A stretch of DNA of 42,847 nt from an uncultured Pseudomonadota bacterium (GCA_903927005.1 CAIYLH010000025.1:1-42847); one strand, 5' to 3'. Positions 15,493 to 24,179 are shown, counted from the first letter of the stretch. Notes: generated by a model from the sequence alone, not told the origin. Translations and numbers: made by a program.

Positions 15493-16433
15493 ATACTGTG
15501 CCGCTCGACGAGCAGGCCCAAGAGCTTTTGCGAATGGGGCAGGAGAGCGGCGGTCAGCTGCTCGAGTCGCTCCCCATTTCGACAGTTCGTCAACAGGTCG
15601 ACGCGTCGCTGCCTGCCATTGGCGTAGCCTTTGAAAATGTCGCCCAGACGATCGACGTTGAGATCCCAGCTACCGGCACACAGCCCTCGTGCGCTGGGCG
15701 ACTCTATATTCCGTTGAGTTCTCGCCCTGGGCCGCTGCCGACTATCCTCTTCCTGCACGGCGGCGGCTGGGCGTGCTGCGGTTACGCAACCCATGACGCG
15801 CTGTTTCGGTATTTCGCCAATCGGACTTCCGCTGCGGTATTGGCTTTGGACTTCAGGCTCGCTCCGGAGCATAAGTTTCCCAGTGCATTCGATGACTGCG
15901 TTCGCGCGATGGAGTGGCTACTAAGTGGGCCGCGTGAGGATCTTGACCCGACGCGTCTGGCACTGGCAGGAGATTCCGCCGGCGGGAATCTGGCCGCTGC
16001 AGTGGCTGCTCGTTTTGCGGGCGAGCCCCGACTGCGGCATCAGCTGCTTCTGTATCCCGTGCTCGACTCATCCGAGAGGTATCCCTCACACGAGGAGTAC
16101 GGAGCCGGATATTTCCTCGATAATTCGACAATGGACTGGTTTGTCGGCCAATACGCCAGATCGGCAGCCGACACCCTTGACCCCCGCTTCTCCCCAGTGC
16201 ATGCGTCGAGCTTTGCCGGCGTGACAGCGACGACGCTGATGGCGTGTGGCTACGATATCAATCGAGATGCTTCGCTGCGTTACACAGACCGGCTGCGCGC
16301 GGCCGGGGTGGTATGTGATACGCGCCTCTTTGAGGGGCTGCCGCACGGCTTCGCAAGCATGGCCGGCTTCATCGCGTCGGCTCACGTGCCGTTAGAGCAG
16401 GGCGCTACCGCCCTGCGCGAGGCCCTGAAGTAG
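15489..16433 (+). CDS. HSL-family alpha/beta hydrolase (carboxylesterase)
   Basis: 314 residues from the ATG at 15489, which overlaps the upstream stop as ATGA. The hormone-sensitive-lipase family signatures are all present: oxyanion 'HGGGW' (residues 90-94), nucleophile S163 in 'GDSAGG', D256 in 'ACGYDINRD', and H286 in 'LPHGFASM'. It is a cytoplasmic esterase for short-chain or cyclic esters and lactones. Beside a luciferase-like monooxygenase, hydrolysis of an ester made by Baeyer-Villiger oxidation is an attractive but unproven role. No signal peptide is seen. Confidence 0.88.
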   Translation: MNTVPLDEQAQELLRMGQESGGQLLESLPISTVRQQVDASLPAIGVAFENVAQTIDVEIPATGTQPSCAGRLYIPLSSRPGPLPTILFLHGGGWACCGYATHDALFRYFANRTSAAVLALDFRLAPEHKFPSAFDDCVRAMEWLLSGPREDLDPTRLALAGDSAGGNLAAAVAARFAGEPRLRHQLLLYPVLDSSERYPSHEEYGAGYFLDNSTMDWFVGQYARSAADTLDPRFSPVHASSFAGVTATTLMACGYDINRDASLRYTDRLRAAGVVCDTRLFEGLPHGFASMAGFIASAHVPLEQGATALREALK

Positions 16434-16516
16434 AGGTATCGCGCTGCCGCGGTAGACGGCTGCCATCCTCGGGTGACGAGGCGCCCACTCGTTTCGCCCG
16501 GACGTATTTCAGGCTC

Positions 16517-17026
16517 TTACTTTGAGGTGCGCTTTGCGGCAGCGGCGGCGGCGACGTTGGCGCAATGCTCGTCCTCTGCAGGGGCGCCACCCGATACGCC
16601 TACTGCGCCGATGGCATCGCCTGCAGTTGATTCAACCAGGACGCCGCCGCCGACGCCCGTTAGCTGCAGCTGCGTCATGATATCGAGAATCAGCGGGTCT
16701 TTGGCCGCGATGCGGCCGAGTGTCGCGCTGGCAAGACGCGCGCGCAGCGCTGTTCTGGCCTTCAGCAAGGCGGCGTCACTTGAAACCGGTGACGCGCCAT
16801 CCTGGCGGCGAAACGCGATCATGGTGCCCGAGAGGTCGATGATCACAGCGCTCAGCGGCGGAAATTTTTCGGCAACACTTAGCTGGAAGCACTCGCCAAT
16901 CATCTGCTCGGCGAAGGCCAGCGGGAGCGGCTGAGCTCTGGGCGTGCTGGTGGTTGGATTTGCTGACACCGCCGACCCTGCGATCATTGCGGCGGCGACC
17001 CAGATGCCGCGATTTAGTAGGCTCAC
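16517..17026 (-). CDS. Secreted GlcG/HbpS-family heme-binding-like protein
   Basis: About 169 residues from a GTG at 17026, which has GGAGA seven bases upstream. The frame stays open upstream but adds an Arg-rich leader with no start signal. A Sec signal peptide is clear: basic 'LLNRG', a hydrophobic core, and a cleavage site after 'GSAVSA'. The mature part has the GlcG/HbpS fold pattern: 'AVIIDLSGTMIAFRRQDGA' followed by 'ALLKARTALRARLAS', then 'GGGVLVESTAGDAIGAVGVS' and 'AEDEHCANVAAAA'. Family members bind heme or sense redox, or have unknown roles in catabolic clusters. It converges on the esterase gene. Confidence 0.8.
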   Translation of the reverse strand: MSLLNRGIWVAAAMIAGSAVSANPTTSTPRAQPLPLAFAEQMIGECFQLSVAEKFPPLSAVIIDLSGTMIAFRRQDGASPVSSDAALLKARTALRARLASATLGRIAAKDPLILDIMTQLQLTGVGGGVLVESTAGDAIGAVGVSGGAPAEDEHCANVAAAAAAKRTSK

Positions 17027-17254
17027 GCTAGTTCTCCGTTGGTGTGTGCAAGGCCCCGAGAGTAACAGTCGGCCCCTAAGCCTGGCGAGGCTTGACCTGC
17101 TCCAAAGTAGACGGGGCGAGGTGCAGGGCTGGCCGATAATTACAAATAGACTTGGTCGCGTGACTGAAGCCTTGCTGGCGCCGGAGCGGGTAGCGTCCAC
17201 AGCCGACGATCCAGCTGCGGCGTAGCAGTGATCGCGGCACGGTCGGCATTTATT

Positions 17255-18583
17255 TTATGTGGCAGACGGGAGCAGATCTCGCCGCTCCCGCAAGAAGAGT
17301 CTCACAGCGCCGAGCAGGCGTTCGCACTCGGTGTCGCCGATAGATAGTGACAGCGCGATGAATCCGCGCCGCGCGAGATAGATGCCGTGGCGAAGCATGT
17401 CGAAGAAAAAGAGTTCCTTCATGAGCGCGTTTTCCTGCGCGGAATCGGCGCTCGACCGTATTTCCTTATCCGTGCAATGCAAGCTCATCAGCGAACCCAG
17501 CCCGAGCCATTGCATGGGTACCTTCGCGTCACGCGCCAGCTGGTTCAGCTGGGACCTGAGTTCATCGCCGCGGGTGTTTAGAGCGCTTGCTGCAGTTGGT
17601 GTGAAGACCTGAGTCAGTGCTGCAACGCCGGCCGCCATTGACAGGGCGTTATTGTTGAACGTTCCGGCGTGCGCAAAGGCATGAGGCTGAGTCGGATCGA
17701 ACATCGACATGATGTCGCGTCGACCGCCAAACGCGCCGATGGACATGCCGCCCCCAAGGTATTTCCCGAGGGTCGTGATGTCTGGCTGCAGCTTGAGCAA
17801 CGCTTGCCGGCCGCCGGCGCTGAGCCTGGATGTCATGACTTCGTCGAAGATAAGGACTGCGCCGACCGCTGTCGCCTCGCGACGTAGCGTCGCAAGGAAC
17901 GCCGGGTCCCCTGGAATGCAGCCACCGGATCCGAGCATAGGCTCGACCAGGATGGCGGCAAGCTCAGAACCGTGCGTGGCAATCAGGGCTTCTGTTCCAT
18001 GCAGGTCGTTGTAGGTTGCAACTAGGAAGTCGTGAGGCACGTTGACCGGCGATCCGCCGCGGGCGAAGGCGAGCACACCGCCGTGATAGGCGCCGCTGAA
18101 GACGAGGATCTTTCGTCTTTCGGTAAACGTCGTTGCGGCAGCCAGCGCCATGAGGTTGGCCTCGGTGCCGGAGTTCGTGAAGCGAACCAGCTCAATAGAG
18201 GGAAATCTCTCGCAGATAATCCGACCGAGCTCTGCCTCCTTGCGGCCCGGCGCTCCCATGTTGATGCCCAGGCTGAGCGCTGATGTAATGGTGCCGCAGA
18301 TGACTTCATTCGAGTGGCCGTAGAGGCCCGCAGTGAATTCACCGAGAAAATCAAGGTATTCGTGTCCATCCACGTCCCACAGGCGACAGCCGTTGCCCCG
18401 AGCCATTACCAGCGGAAACGGAGCGTAATGCAGCACGCTGCGGGTGTTGCCGCCGGGCAGGTAGGCGCTTGCCTGAGCGATTTGCTCGCGGCTCGCCGGG
18501 TTTGCCTGCAAGTAGGTGGAGCGGGCGCGGTCCACGGCGGATACCAGAGCCGCTAGTGATGCGGCTGCCATTTCGCGCTTCAT
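17255..18583 (-). CDS. Class III aminotransferase, glutamate-1-semialdehyde aminomutase-like
   Basis: About 442 residues. Fold-type I PLP enzyme: 'NSGTEA' (137-142) and the 'GAYHGG' strand for phosphate and ring stacking, 'FDEVMTSR' with D247, and the Schiff-base lysine K274 in 'TTLGKYLGGGMSIGAFGG'. These motifs are nearest to HemL-type proteins, but an N-terminal extension and weaker gate regions suggest a GSA-like aminotransferase of secondary metabolism rather than the heme enzyme. The start at 18583 is taken because GGAAGA lies just upstream; ATG 18595 and ATG 18721 are alternatives. It stands alone, with no clear pathway partners, downstream of an empty 1.1-kb stretch. Confidence 0.85.
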   Translation of the reverse strand: MKREMAAASLAALVSAVDRARSTYLQANPASREQIAQASAYLPGGNTRSVLHYAPFPLVMARGNGCRLWDVDGHEYLDFLGEFTAGLYGHSNEVICGTITSALSLGINMGAPGRKEAELGRIICERFPSIELVRFTNSGTEANLMALAAATTFTERRKILVFSGAYHGGVLAFARGGSPVNVPHDFLVATYNDLHGTEALIATHGSELAAILVEPMLGSGGCIPGDPAFLATLRREATAVGAVLIFDEVMTSRLSAGGRQALLKLQPDITTLGKYLGGGMSIGAFGGRRDIMSMFDPTQPHAFAHAGTFNNNALSMAAGVAALTQVFTPTAASALNTRGDELRSQLNQLARDAKVPMQWLGLGSLMSLHCTDKEIRSSADSAQENALMKELFFFDMLRHGIYLARRGFIALSLSIGDTECERLLGAVRLFLRERRDLLPSAT

Positions 18584-19537
18584 CGGGTCTTCCATGCTGC
18601 GTTGACTCGGTCGTTGCTTCGTATGCCGGCGCGGTGCTGTCCGCGACTGAGGCCGATTAGAAACCTCTACGGCGTTGAACGCGAGCGCTCGGCCTTCGTA
18701 CTGGGTTTCAGGTATCGGCACAGCGTTCCAGAGGGCAGCGCCGTTAAGTGCGCGCCTGGCTGCATTTCAGAACGCGACCCGATGATATTACCGCATCACC
18801 CCGAGTGGAGCGGTGCTTCGAAATCCTCTGCTGCACCGCCATCACGCGACTGAGTTTTCTGTGCGGGGGCTTGCTACGCGGCAACGCTAGTCGAAGGAGC
18901 GCGCGTAACCGGCCTCCTGTATCCGGATTCCGTGTGCCGCGGCGTTGACGCCTGCTTGTGATTGCTTCCTGAGGCGGGCTGCACGCCGGCGACCGTCAAG
19001 TGACAGGGCTCAATCGTCTTTGTGAACTTGTTCCATCTTTTCACATCGACATTGGTTTTGTGTTCCCTGCGTCTGGCTGGTTCAGCGCTACTGCCGTCGC
19101 GGCAGGGCCCGCCAGGCCCGTCGAGTCGTTCATGGCGCCTTGTCGCAGGGGGGGGCTGCGCTCTGCTCGCCCAATGCGAATGGCGGCGGACACGACTCAT
19201 AAAAATTCTGTTCTCCGCGTTCGGTCTAGTGCGTTCGTCTACGAGTGGTCAGGGAACACACCGGCAACGACAGGACCGGACGGGCGCGCTTCCAGTCGGC
19301 TGCGGGGCTTGCGACCCGCGATTTCCACTGCGTAATAGCACTTGTAGACGGCTTCAAAACGCCAGAACGACAACACGTGGGACATCCAGCGAAAAGCGAA
19401 GGGTATGTACGTATACAACCGTGACCCTATGACTGCGCATCATCGCCGACTTGGCGGAACGCCGCCCATGCCGACTTGCAGTGACCTACGTGGGTCCTCG
19501 TCTGTGTGGACAAAGACACAAAGTGGCAAAGATCGCC
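18584..19537. other. Long stretch without a recognisable gene upstream of nosZ
   Basis: Open frames on both strands here are short, Arg-rich and lack motifs, as expected for out-of-frame reading of high-GC DNA. It must carry the promoter of the aminotransferase on one side. The nosZ control region begins at the FNR-like box at 19538. A decayed gene cannot be excluded, but nothing identifiable remains. Confidence 0.4.
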
Positions 19538-19551
19538 TTGATCTAACTCAA
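19538..19551 (+). promoter_or_regulatory. FNR/Dnr-type binding box upstream of nosZ
   Basis: TTGATCTAACTCAA differs from the consensus TTGAT-N4-ATCAA at one position (C for A in the second half-site). It lies about 155 bp before the nosZ start. A CAGTAAAA stretch at 19571-19578 would be a suitable -10 element for an activator centred near -41.5. This fits oxygen- and NO-responsive control of N2O respiration by an FNR/Anr/Dnr regulator, which is not in the window. Confidence 0.6.
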
Positions 19552-19650
19552 GCCACACGCGCGTGAGCAGCAGTAAAAGGCGTGAGTTTCACGGATCCGG
19601 CACATGCGTGCCGCTAGATAAAATGCGGGCGGGAACCGGTCCCTGACTGA

Positions 19651-19662
19651 GCACGATCGTGC
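19651..19662. promoter_or_regulatory. Perfect 12-bp palindrome in the nosZ leader
   Basis: GCACGATCGTGC is a perfect inverted repeat 43 bp before the nosZ GTG. If transcription begins near 19584 it lies in the untranslated leader. It may be an operator or merely chance; no regulator is assigned. Confidence 0.3.
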
Positions 19663-19705
19663 GATGCCGGCGGAACTGGCGGGAAAACTCTTAGGGAGCG
19701 GTACA

Positions 19706-22000
19706 GTGCGAACTTATGCGCGAGTGTTCGGAACGTTGTTAATCGTCCTTGGCGTGACGGCGGCGGCCGGTATGGCCGTGTCAGCAGAGTCCCTGCAGGA
19801 CGTGATGAAGCGACGCGAGTTGACGCAGCAGGATCTGCTTGCGGCAGCAAAGACCTACGTCCCAAGCGGCAAGCGGGACGAGTTTCTCGGTTTCAGTTCT
19901 GGTGGCCAAAGTGGGCAGGTTATTGTCTACGGCATCCCGTCGATGCGAATCGTCAAGTACATCGGCGTCTTCACGCCCGAGCCCTGGCAGGGATACGGAT
20001 TCGATGAGAGCTCGAAAGTGGTTCTTGACGGTGGCAAGGTTGACGGCAAGACCATCACCTGGGGCGACTCACATCATCCGGCGATCTCTGAGACGAATGG
20101 TCAGTACGACGGACAGTTCTTGTTCATCAATGACAAGGGCAATTCGCGCATGGCGGTCATCGATCTGCGTGACTTCGAGACCAAGCAGATCGTAGCCAAC
20201 CCGATCTTCAAGTCCGAGCACGGCGGCGCCTTCGTTACGCCGAACACCGACTACGTGATCGAGACCGCGCAGTATCCGACGCCGCTTGAGAACAAGAAGT
20301 TCTACCCGCTGGAACAGTTCAACGACAAGTATCGCGGCGGTGTCACGTACTGGAAGTTTGACCGGACCGCCGGCCGAATCCAGCCGCAGAACTCGTTTAC
20401 GGTAGAGCTTCCGCCGTACAGCCAGGACCTCTCGGATGCTGGCAAGGGTCCATCGGACGGTTGGTCGTTCACTAATTCGTTCTGCACTGAGCGTTACGTC
20501 GGTGGCATCGAGAAGGGGCGCCCGCCGTACGAGGCTGGCTGCTCGGCTAAGGACACCGACTACCTGCATGTAATCAACTGGCGCAAGGCTGCCGAGCTCG
20601 TCGCGCAGGGGAAGGCGCGCAAGATCAACGGCCATAACGTCATTCCCTTGGAGACGGCAGTCAAGGAAGGCATTCTATTCCTGATTCCGGAGCCAAAGAG
20701 CCCGCACGGTGTAGACGTAACGCCAGATGGAAAGCTGATCATCATCGCCGGCAAGCTCGATACGCACGTGTCGGTGTTTAGCTTCGACAAGATTCAGGCC
20801 GCGATCCGTGCGCGCAAGTTTGAGTCGCGCGACGCATACGGCATTCCTGTCATCGCGATGAGCGATGTGATGCAGCTGCAGGTTCAGCTGGGCCTCGGGC
20901 CCTTGCACACGCAGTACGACTCAAAGCCCTGTATCGCCTACACCTCGCTGTACGTCGACTCGCAGGTAGCGAAGTGGAACTACTGTGACGGCAAAGTCCT
21001 CGACAAGATCAGCGTGCAGTACAACATCGGTCACCTGATGACGATGGAAGGCGATTCTGCGGATCCGAAGGGCCACTATCTGGTCGCCCTCAACAAGCTG
21101 GCAATCGACCGTTTCACGCCGGTCGGCCCGCTGCATCCCCAGAATCACCAGCTGATCGACATCAGTGGCGACAAGATGGAACTGCTGTATGACATGCCGC
21201 TGCCGCTTGGCGAGCCGCACTACGCTGTCGCGATCGCAGCTTCCAAGCTCAAACCTGCGATTCGCTACAAGGTCGGGACAGACAGTCGGACTGACAAGCC
21301 GCATCCTGGCGCAGTCAAGGCTGGCGAGGAGCACACCGTCCGCAAGGGAGCCCGTGTCGAGGTATTCGGCACGTTGATCCGTTCGCATATCACGCCGGAA
21401 ACCATCGAAGTCGAAGTTGGCGACGAAGTCGTCATTAACCTGACCAGCCTCGAGCGCGCCGAAGACGAGACACACGGCTTCGCGGTCTCGACGTACAACA
21501 TTCAGGCATCGATTGAGCCAGGCAAGACCGTGCAGGTGAAGTTCAAGGCTGACAAGGAAGGCGTCTATCCGTACTACTGCACGGAGTTCTGCTCGGCGCT
21601 GCACCTTGAAATGCAGGGTTACCTGCTGGTCAAGCCAAAGGGCTACAAAGCGGTGAAGGCCGTGGCTGAGGTCGCCGTATACACCAAGGTGGACTACGAC
21701 AAGGAGCTCAAGAAGATTGCAGATACTCAGGCAGTCATCGACTCGGTCGTCGGCTACATCACCAGTGTTAATTACAAGGACTTCCCGGACGTCGTTGCGA
21801 TGGTCGACGATGCGTTCGACCAGGCCGGGAAAATTCCCGCCGCGAAGGCAAAGCACGACGAAGCTGCCAAGCGCGGGGACTTCCAGAACGCGACGCTGTG
21901 GGCGGAGCAGGTCTGGCAGTACCAGGTGAAGACCGCCGATCTTGGGCTGCGTGCAAAGACGTATCTTGAGCAAAACGGCGCCAAGAAGGTATCTAAGTGA
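19706..22000 (+). CDS. nosZ: Nitrous oxide reductase, Sec-exported (clade II) type
   Basis: 764 residues from the GTG at 19706, preceded by AGGGAG. It reduces N2O to N2 in the periplasm. The signal peptide (core 'VFGTLLIVLGVTAAAG', cut near 'AVSA') is of Sec type with no twin arginine, which marks clade II. CuZ-site histidines are visible: H123/H124 in 'DSHHPAIS', then 'EHGGAF', 'SPHGVDVTPDG', 'LHTQYD', 'IGHLMTMEGD', 'HPQNHQ' and 'GEPHYAV'. The CuA site is C625, C629, H633 and M636 (CTEFCSALHLEM). After the CuA domain there are about 115 extra residues of helical character (from about 650), absent from the classical enzyme, which ends soon after the CuA loop. It is the first gene of a 13-gene locus. 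Confidence 0.97.
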   Translation: MRTYARVFGTLLIVLGVTAAAGMAVSAESLQDVMKRRELTQQDLLAAAKTYVPSGKRDEFLGFSSGGQSGQVIVYGIPSMRIVKYIGVFTPEPWQGYGFDESSKVVLDGGKVDGKTITWGDSHHPAISETNGQYDGQFLFINDKGNSRMAVIDLRDFETKQIVANPIFKSEHGGAFVTPNTDYVIETAQYPTPLENKKFYPLEQFNDKYRGGVTYWKFDRTAGRIQPQNSFTVELPPYSQDLSDAGKGPSDGWSFTNSFCTERYVGGIEKGRPPYEAGCSAKDTDYLHVINWRKAAELVAQGKARKINGHNVIPLETAVKEGILFLIPEPKSPHGVDVTPDGKLIIIAGKLDTHVSVFSFDKIQAAIRARKFESRDAYGIPVIAMSDVMQLQVQLGLGPLHTQYDSKPCIAYTSLYVDSQVAKWNYCDGKVLDKISVQYNIGHLMTMEGDSADPKGHYLVALNKLAIDRFTPVGPLHPQNHQLIDISGDKMELLYDMPLPLGEPHYAVAIAASKLKPAIRYKVGTDSRTDKPHPGAVKAGEEHTVRKGARVEVFGTLIRSHITPETIEVEVGDEVVINLTSLERAEDETHGFAVSTYNIQASIEPGKTVQVKFKADKEGVYPYYCTEFCSALHLEMQGYLLVKPKGYKAVKAVAEVAVYTKVDYDKELKKIADTQAVIDSVVGYITSVNYKDFPDVVAMVDDAFDQAGKIPAAKAKHDEAAKRGDFQNATLWAEQVWQYQVKTADLGLRAKTYLEQNGAKKVSK

Positions 22001-22010
22001 CACGTGGAAA

Positions 22011-22035
22011 GTCGGGGGGCAGCCAGCCCCCCGGC
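22011..22035 (+). terminator. Strong GC hairpin right after nosZ (stabiliser or partial terminator)
   Basis: GTCGGGGGGC and GCCCCCCGGC flank a 5-base AGCCA loop, giving a 10-bp stem (one G-T pair). It begins 11 bases after the nosZ stop and ends 24 bases before the next start. There is no T tract, so it is more likely to protect the nosZ mRNA 3' end or to attenuate read-through than to stop transcription fully. Confidence 0.5.
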
Positions 22036-22059
22036 GCTTCCTACCTGAAGGAGAAGGCC

Positions 22060-22371
22060 GTGAGAGCCGGGTATATCGCAGTGATTGTTGTTGGCGCGCT
22101 GATGGCTTCTACCGCCCTAGCTGACGGCGCCAGTCTCTTCAAGGAGAGGACCTGTTGGTCCTGTCACGGCAAGGACGGCAAGCATCCACTGATTCCTGAC
22201 TATCCGCGCATTGCGGGGCAAGGTGCGGCGTACGCAGAGCGGCAGATGCTCGACATCAAGAGCGGCGCTCGCAGCAATGGCAACAGCGCGGCGATGAAGG
22301 GTGTGATGGTGATCGTCACGGACGAAGAGATAAAGCTTCTTGCCCAGTACGTTTCGACGCTCGACCCGTAA
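22060..22371 (+). CDS. Small monoheme cytochrome c of the nos cluster
   Basis: 103 residues from a GTG at 22060 with AAGGAGAAG just before it; the longer frame upstream has no start signal. A Sec signal peptide (hydrophobic 'AVIVVGALMA', cut near 'TALA') leads to a class I cytochrome c with heme site C32-W-S-C-H36. The distal Met is probably in 'MKGVMVIVTD'. 'YPRIAGQGAAYAERQMLDIKSG' is typical of c553/c4-type domains. It should pass electrons to the CuA centre of NosZ. Clade II nos clusters usually carry one or two such cytochromes near nosZ, often named nosC1/C2. Confidence 0.9.
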   Translation: MRAGYIAVIVVGALMASTALADGASLFKERTCWSCHGKDGKHPLIPDYPRIAGQGAAYAERQMLDIKSGARSNGNSAAMKGVMVIVTDEEIKLLAQYVSTLDP

Positions 22372-22402
22372 CGCGACCATGTATCAAATGAGGAATGAAG
22401 TT

Positions 22403-23116
22403 ATGAAACGTGCCGTTCTGGTCGTGCTCACGCTGGCCTGCAGTGCCGCCATCGCTCAGTCGTCGGCGCCCGCCAAGGCCGGAATCGAGTCCAAGGGCTA
22501 CGTCTGGAATGCTCAGGAGGGCGAGAAGATCGAGGCCCTGCAGCATACCGGTGACATCAAGAATGGTGAGGAGGCGTATGAAATCTGCGGCGCCTGCCAC
22601 CTGCCTTCCGGCGCCGGTCGGCCAGATGGTACGTTTCCGCAGCTTGCCGGACAGCACGCCACGGTGCTTATCAAGCAAATGGCGGACATTCGCGGTGGGC
22701 AGCGCGATAACCCGACGATGTACCCGTTCGCAAAGACCCTGACGGACCCGCAGGAACTGGCCGACGTGGCCGCGTATATCTCCAGTCTGTGCATTCCGCG
22801 CGACCATGGGCATTACGAGGCGCCGGATGCGGCGTTGCAGACTGCAATGGGCAAAGGCTTGTACGAGAAGGAATGCAAGAACTGCCATGGTGCCAATGGC
22901 GAGGGCGACAAGGACAAGTTCTACCCGGTGATCGCGGGCCAGCACTACCAATACCTGCTTCGCCAGATGACCTCGATCCGTGACGGCAAGCGCCGCAACG
23001 CGAACCCCGACATGGTGAAGATCATCAAGGTCTACAGCGATCAGGATCTCGTTGCGATATCGGCCTATCAGGCAAGCTTGGCGATGCCTGGCGCGATGTG
23101 CAAGGCGAAGAAATAA
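22403..23116 (+). CDS. Diheme cytochrome c (c4-like) of the nos cluster
   Basis: 237 residues from the ATG at 22403, with GAGGA about 9 bases upstream. A Sec signal peptide ends near 'SAAIAQ'. Two heme sites are seen, C62-G-A-C-H66 and C158-K-N-C-H162, each followed by the c4-type pattern 'LAGQHATVLIKQM' or 'IAGQHYQYLLRQM' and a later Met ligand region. It is a periplasmic electron carrier between the membrane (NosB/NosG/NosH or the bc1 complex) and NosZ. It starts 32 bp after the monoheme cytochrome gene. Confidence 0.92.
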   Translation: MKRAVLVVLTLACSAAIAQSSAPAKAGIESKGYVWNAQEGEKIEALQHTGDIKNGEEAYEICGACHLPSGAGRPDGTFPQLAGQHATVLIKQMADIRGGQRDNPTMYPFAKTLTDPQELADVAAYISSLCIPRDHGHYEAPDAALQTAMGKGLYEKECKNCHGANGEGDKDKFYPVIAGQHYQYLLRQMTSIRDGKRRNANPDMVKIIKVYSDQDLVAISAYQASLAMPGAMCKAKK

Positions 23117-23163
23117 GCTAATTCGCGCTTTTTGGCGCAGGGTTGATCGCGGGATTTCATAGC

Positions 23164-24171
23164 ATGCGGATTGATAGAAAAAAAATTGCGATCAGCCGCG
23201 CGCTGGCGTTGCTTGCCCTGATTGCCATGACCGGCGCGTACTTCGCGCCGGTCTGGTGGGTGTCGCTGACTGCGCCAAACTATCCGCGCGATGCGTTCCC
23301 CGACGGCATCCGGATTCATTTCCACTTTGATGCCGTTTATAACGGTTGCAGCGCGGCGGGCAAGGGTAGCCGGCTTGCGAAGGAAGTGCTGCAGGAGGAC
23401 ATGTCGGAGACCACCGGCAGGTACAACCCAATTCTGGATAAAGACAAGGAGGTCGACAAGAACGCCTCCGCGCTTGACTGCGTTCACGAGATGAACACAA
23501 TCAATCACTACGTTGGCATGTACCCCATAGCGACCGGTGCACCGGTCGAGATGCCGATGGCGAAGTTCATTTTCGGCATGTTCGGCGTGATGCTGCTGGC
23601 GTTTCTCCCAACGGGCCGCCGGGCACAGCTGGCGGTTCTGGCGACGGGATTTGCCTGCGTCGCGACGTGGATGATCGTTGACCAGTTGGTTCTCAAGCAC
23701 CTCGACGCCTACGCGCAGCACTACTATCACGAGGCCAGTGCTTTCTTCAATCAGCCGGCGATTCTGCAGAACTGGGTCGATAACCTGAAGTTCGCGACCC
23801 ATGCCGCAATCGCTGGGCTGTGCGTCGCGATGATCGCCGCTCTGGTCGGCGTATGGCGAGTCCGCGGATTTTGGATGGTGTTGGTGCTTGCGCCGGCAGC
23901 GCTGCCGATCGTCTTTCTGGTGGACTATATTGGCTGGCTCTGGTTCTTCGGGCATCACCTGCATCCCTGGGGGGCCTTCACCGTTAAGCCGTTCATGCCC
24001 ACGGTGTTCGGCGAAGGCAAGGTCGCGCAGTTCTCGACTTACTCGTATCCCTACTGGGGTTACCTGCTGGCAGTGATTGCTGCGTTCGCGGCGGTGCTCG
24101 CGGCTCTGCTGCGCCGCCAGGCGCTCCGGCTCGGTGCCGGTGACGCCACGGTAGTCACGCACGGCGAGTGA
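23164..24171 (+). CDS. nosB: NosB-like integral membrane protein
   Basis: 335 residues from the ATG at 23164 (a TTG at 23143 is in frame, but GCGGGA before the ATG favours the latter). About five transmembrane segments: one near the N-terminus, then a periplasmic loop of about 100 residues with 'YPRDAFPDGIRIHFHFD' and two Cys, followed by four more segments after 'MYPIATGAP'. This layout and its place between the cytochromes and nosD identify it as NosB, a protein restricted to clade II clusters. Its function is not settled; a role in electron transfer to NosZ has been proposed. His-rich loops (HFHF, GHHLHPW) could bind metal. Confidence 0.82.
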   Translation: MRIDRKKIAISRALALLALIAMTGAYFAPVWWVSLTAPNYPRDAFPDGIRIHFHFDAVYNGCSAAGKGSRLAKEVLQEDMSETTGRYNPILDKDKEVDKNASALDCVHEMNTINHYVGMYPIATGAPVEMPMAKFIFGMFGVMLLAFLPTGRRAQLAVLATGFACVATWMIVDQLVLKHLDAYAQHYYHEASAFFNQPAILQNWVDNLKFATHAAIAGLCVAMIAALVGVWRVRGFWMVLVLAPAALPIVFLVDYIGWLWFFGHHLHPWGAFTVKPFMPTVFGEGKVAQFSTYSYPYWGYLLAVIAAFAAVLAALLRRQALRLGAGDATVVTHGE

Positions 24172-24179
24172 CTGTCGTC

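Noticed and set aside
18874-19432. Overlapping frames upstream of nosZ as a possible nosR or regulator gene
   Set aside because: No membrane segments, FMN-binding or ferredoxin motifs of NosR are present, and composition is typical of non-coding GC-rich DNA.
20921-22003. 360-codon minus-strand frame opposite nosZ
   Set aside because: It mirrors a well-supported gene and shows no domain; antisense frames of this size are expected in high-GC DNA.
22011-22035. Full Rho-independent terminator after nosZ
   Set aside because: No T tract follows the stem, and the downstream genes belong to the same functional unit with no promoter seen in the gap.
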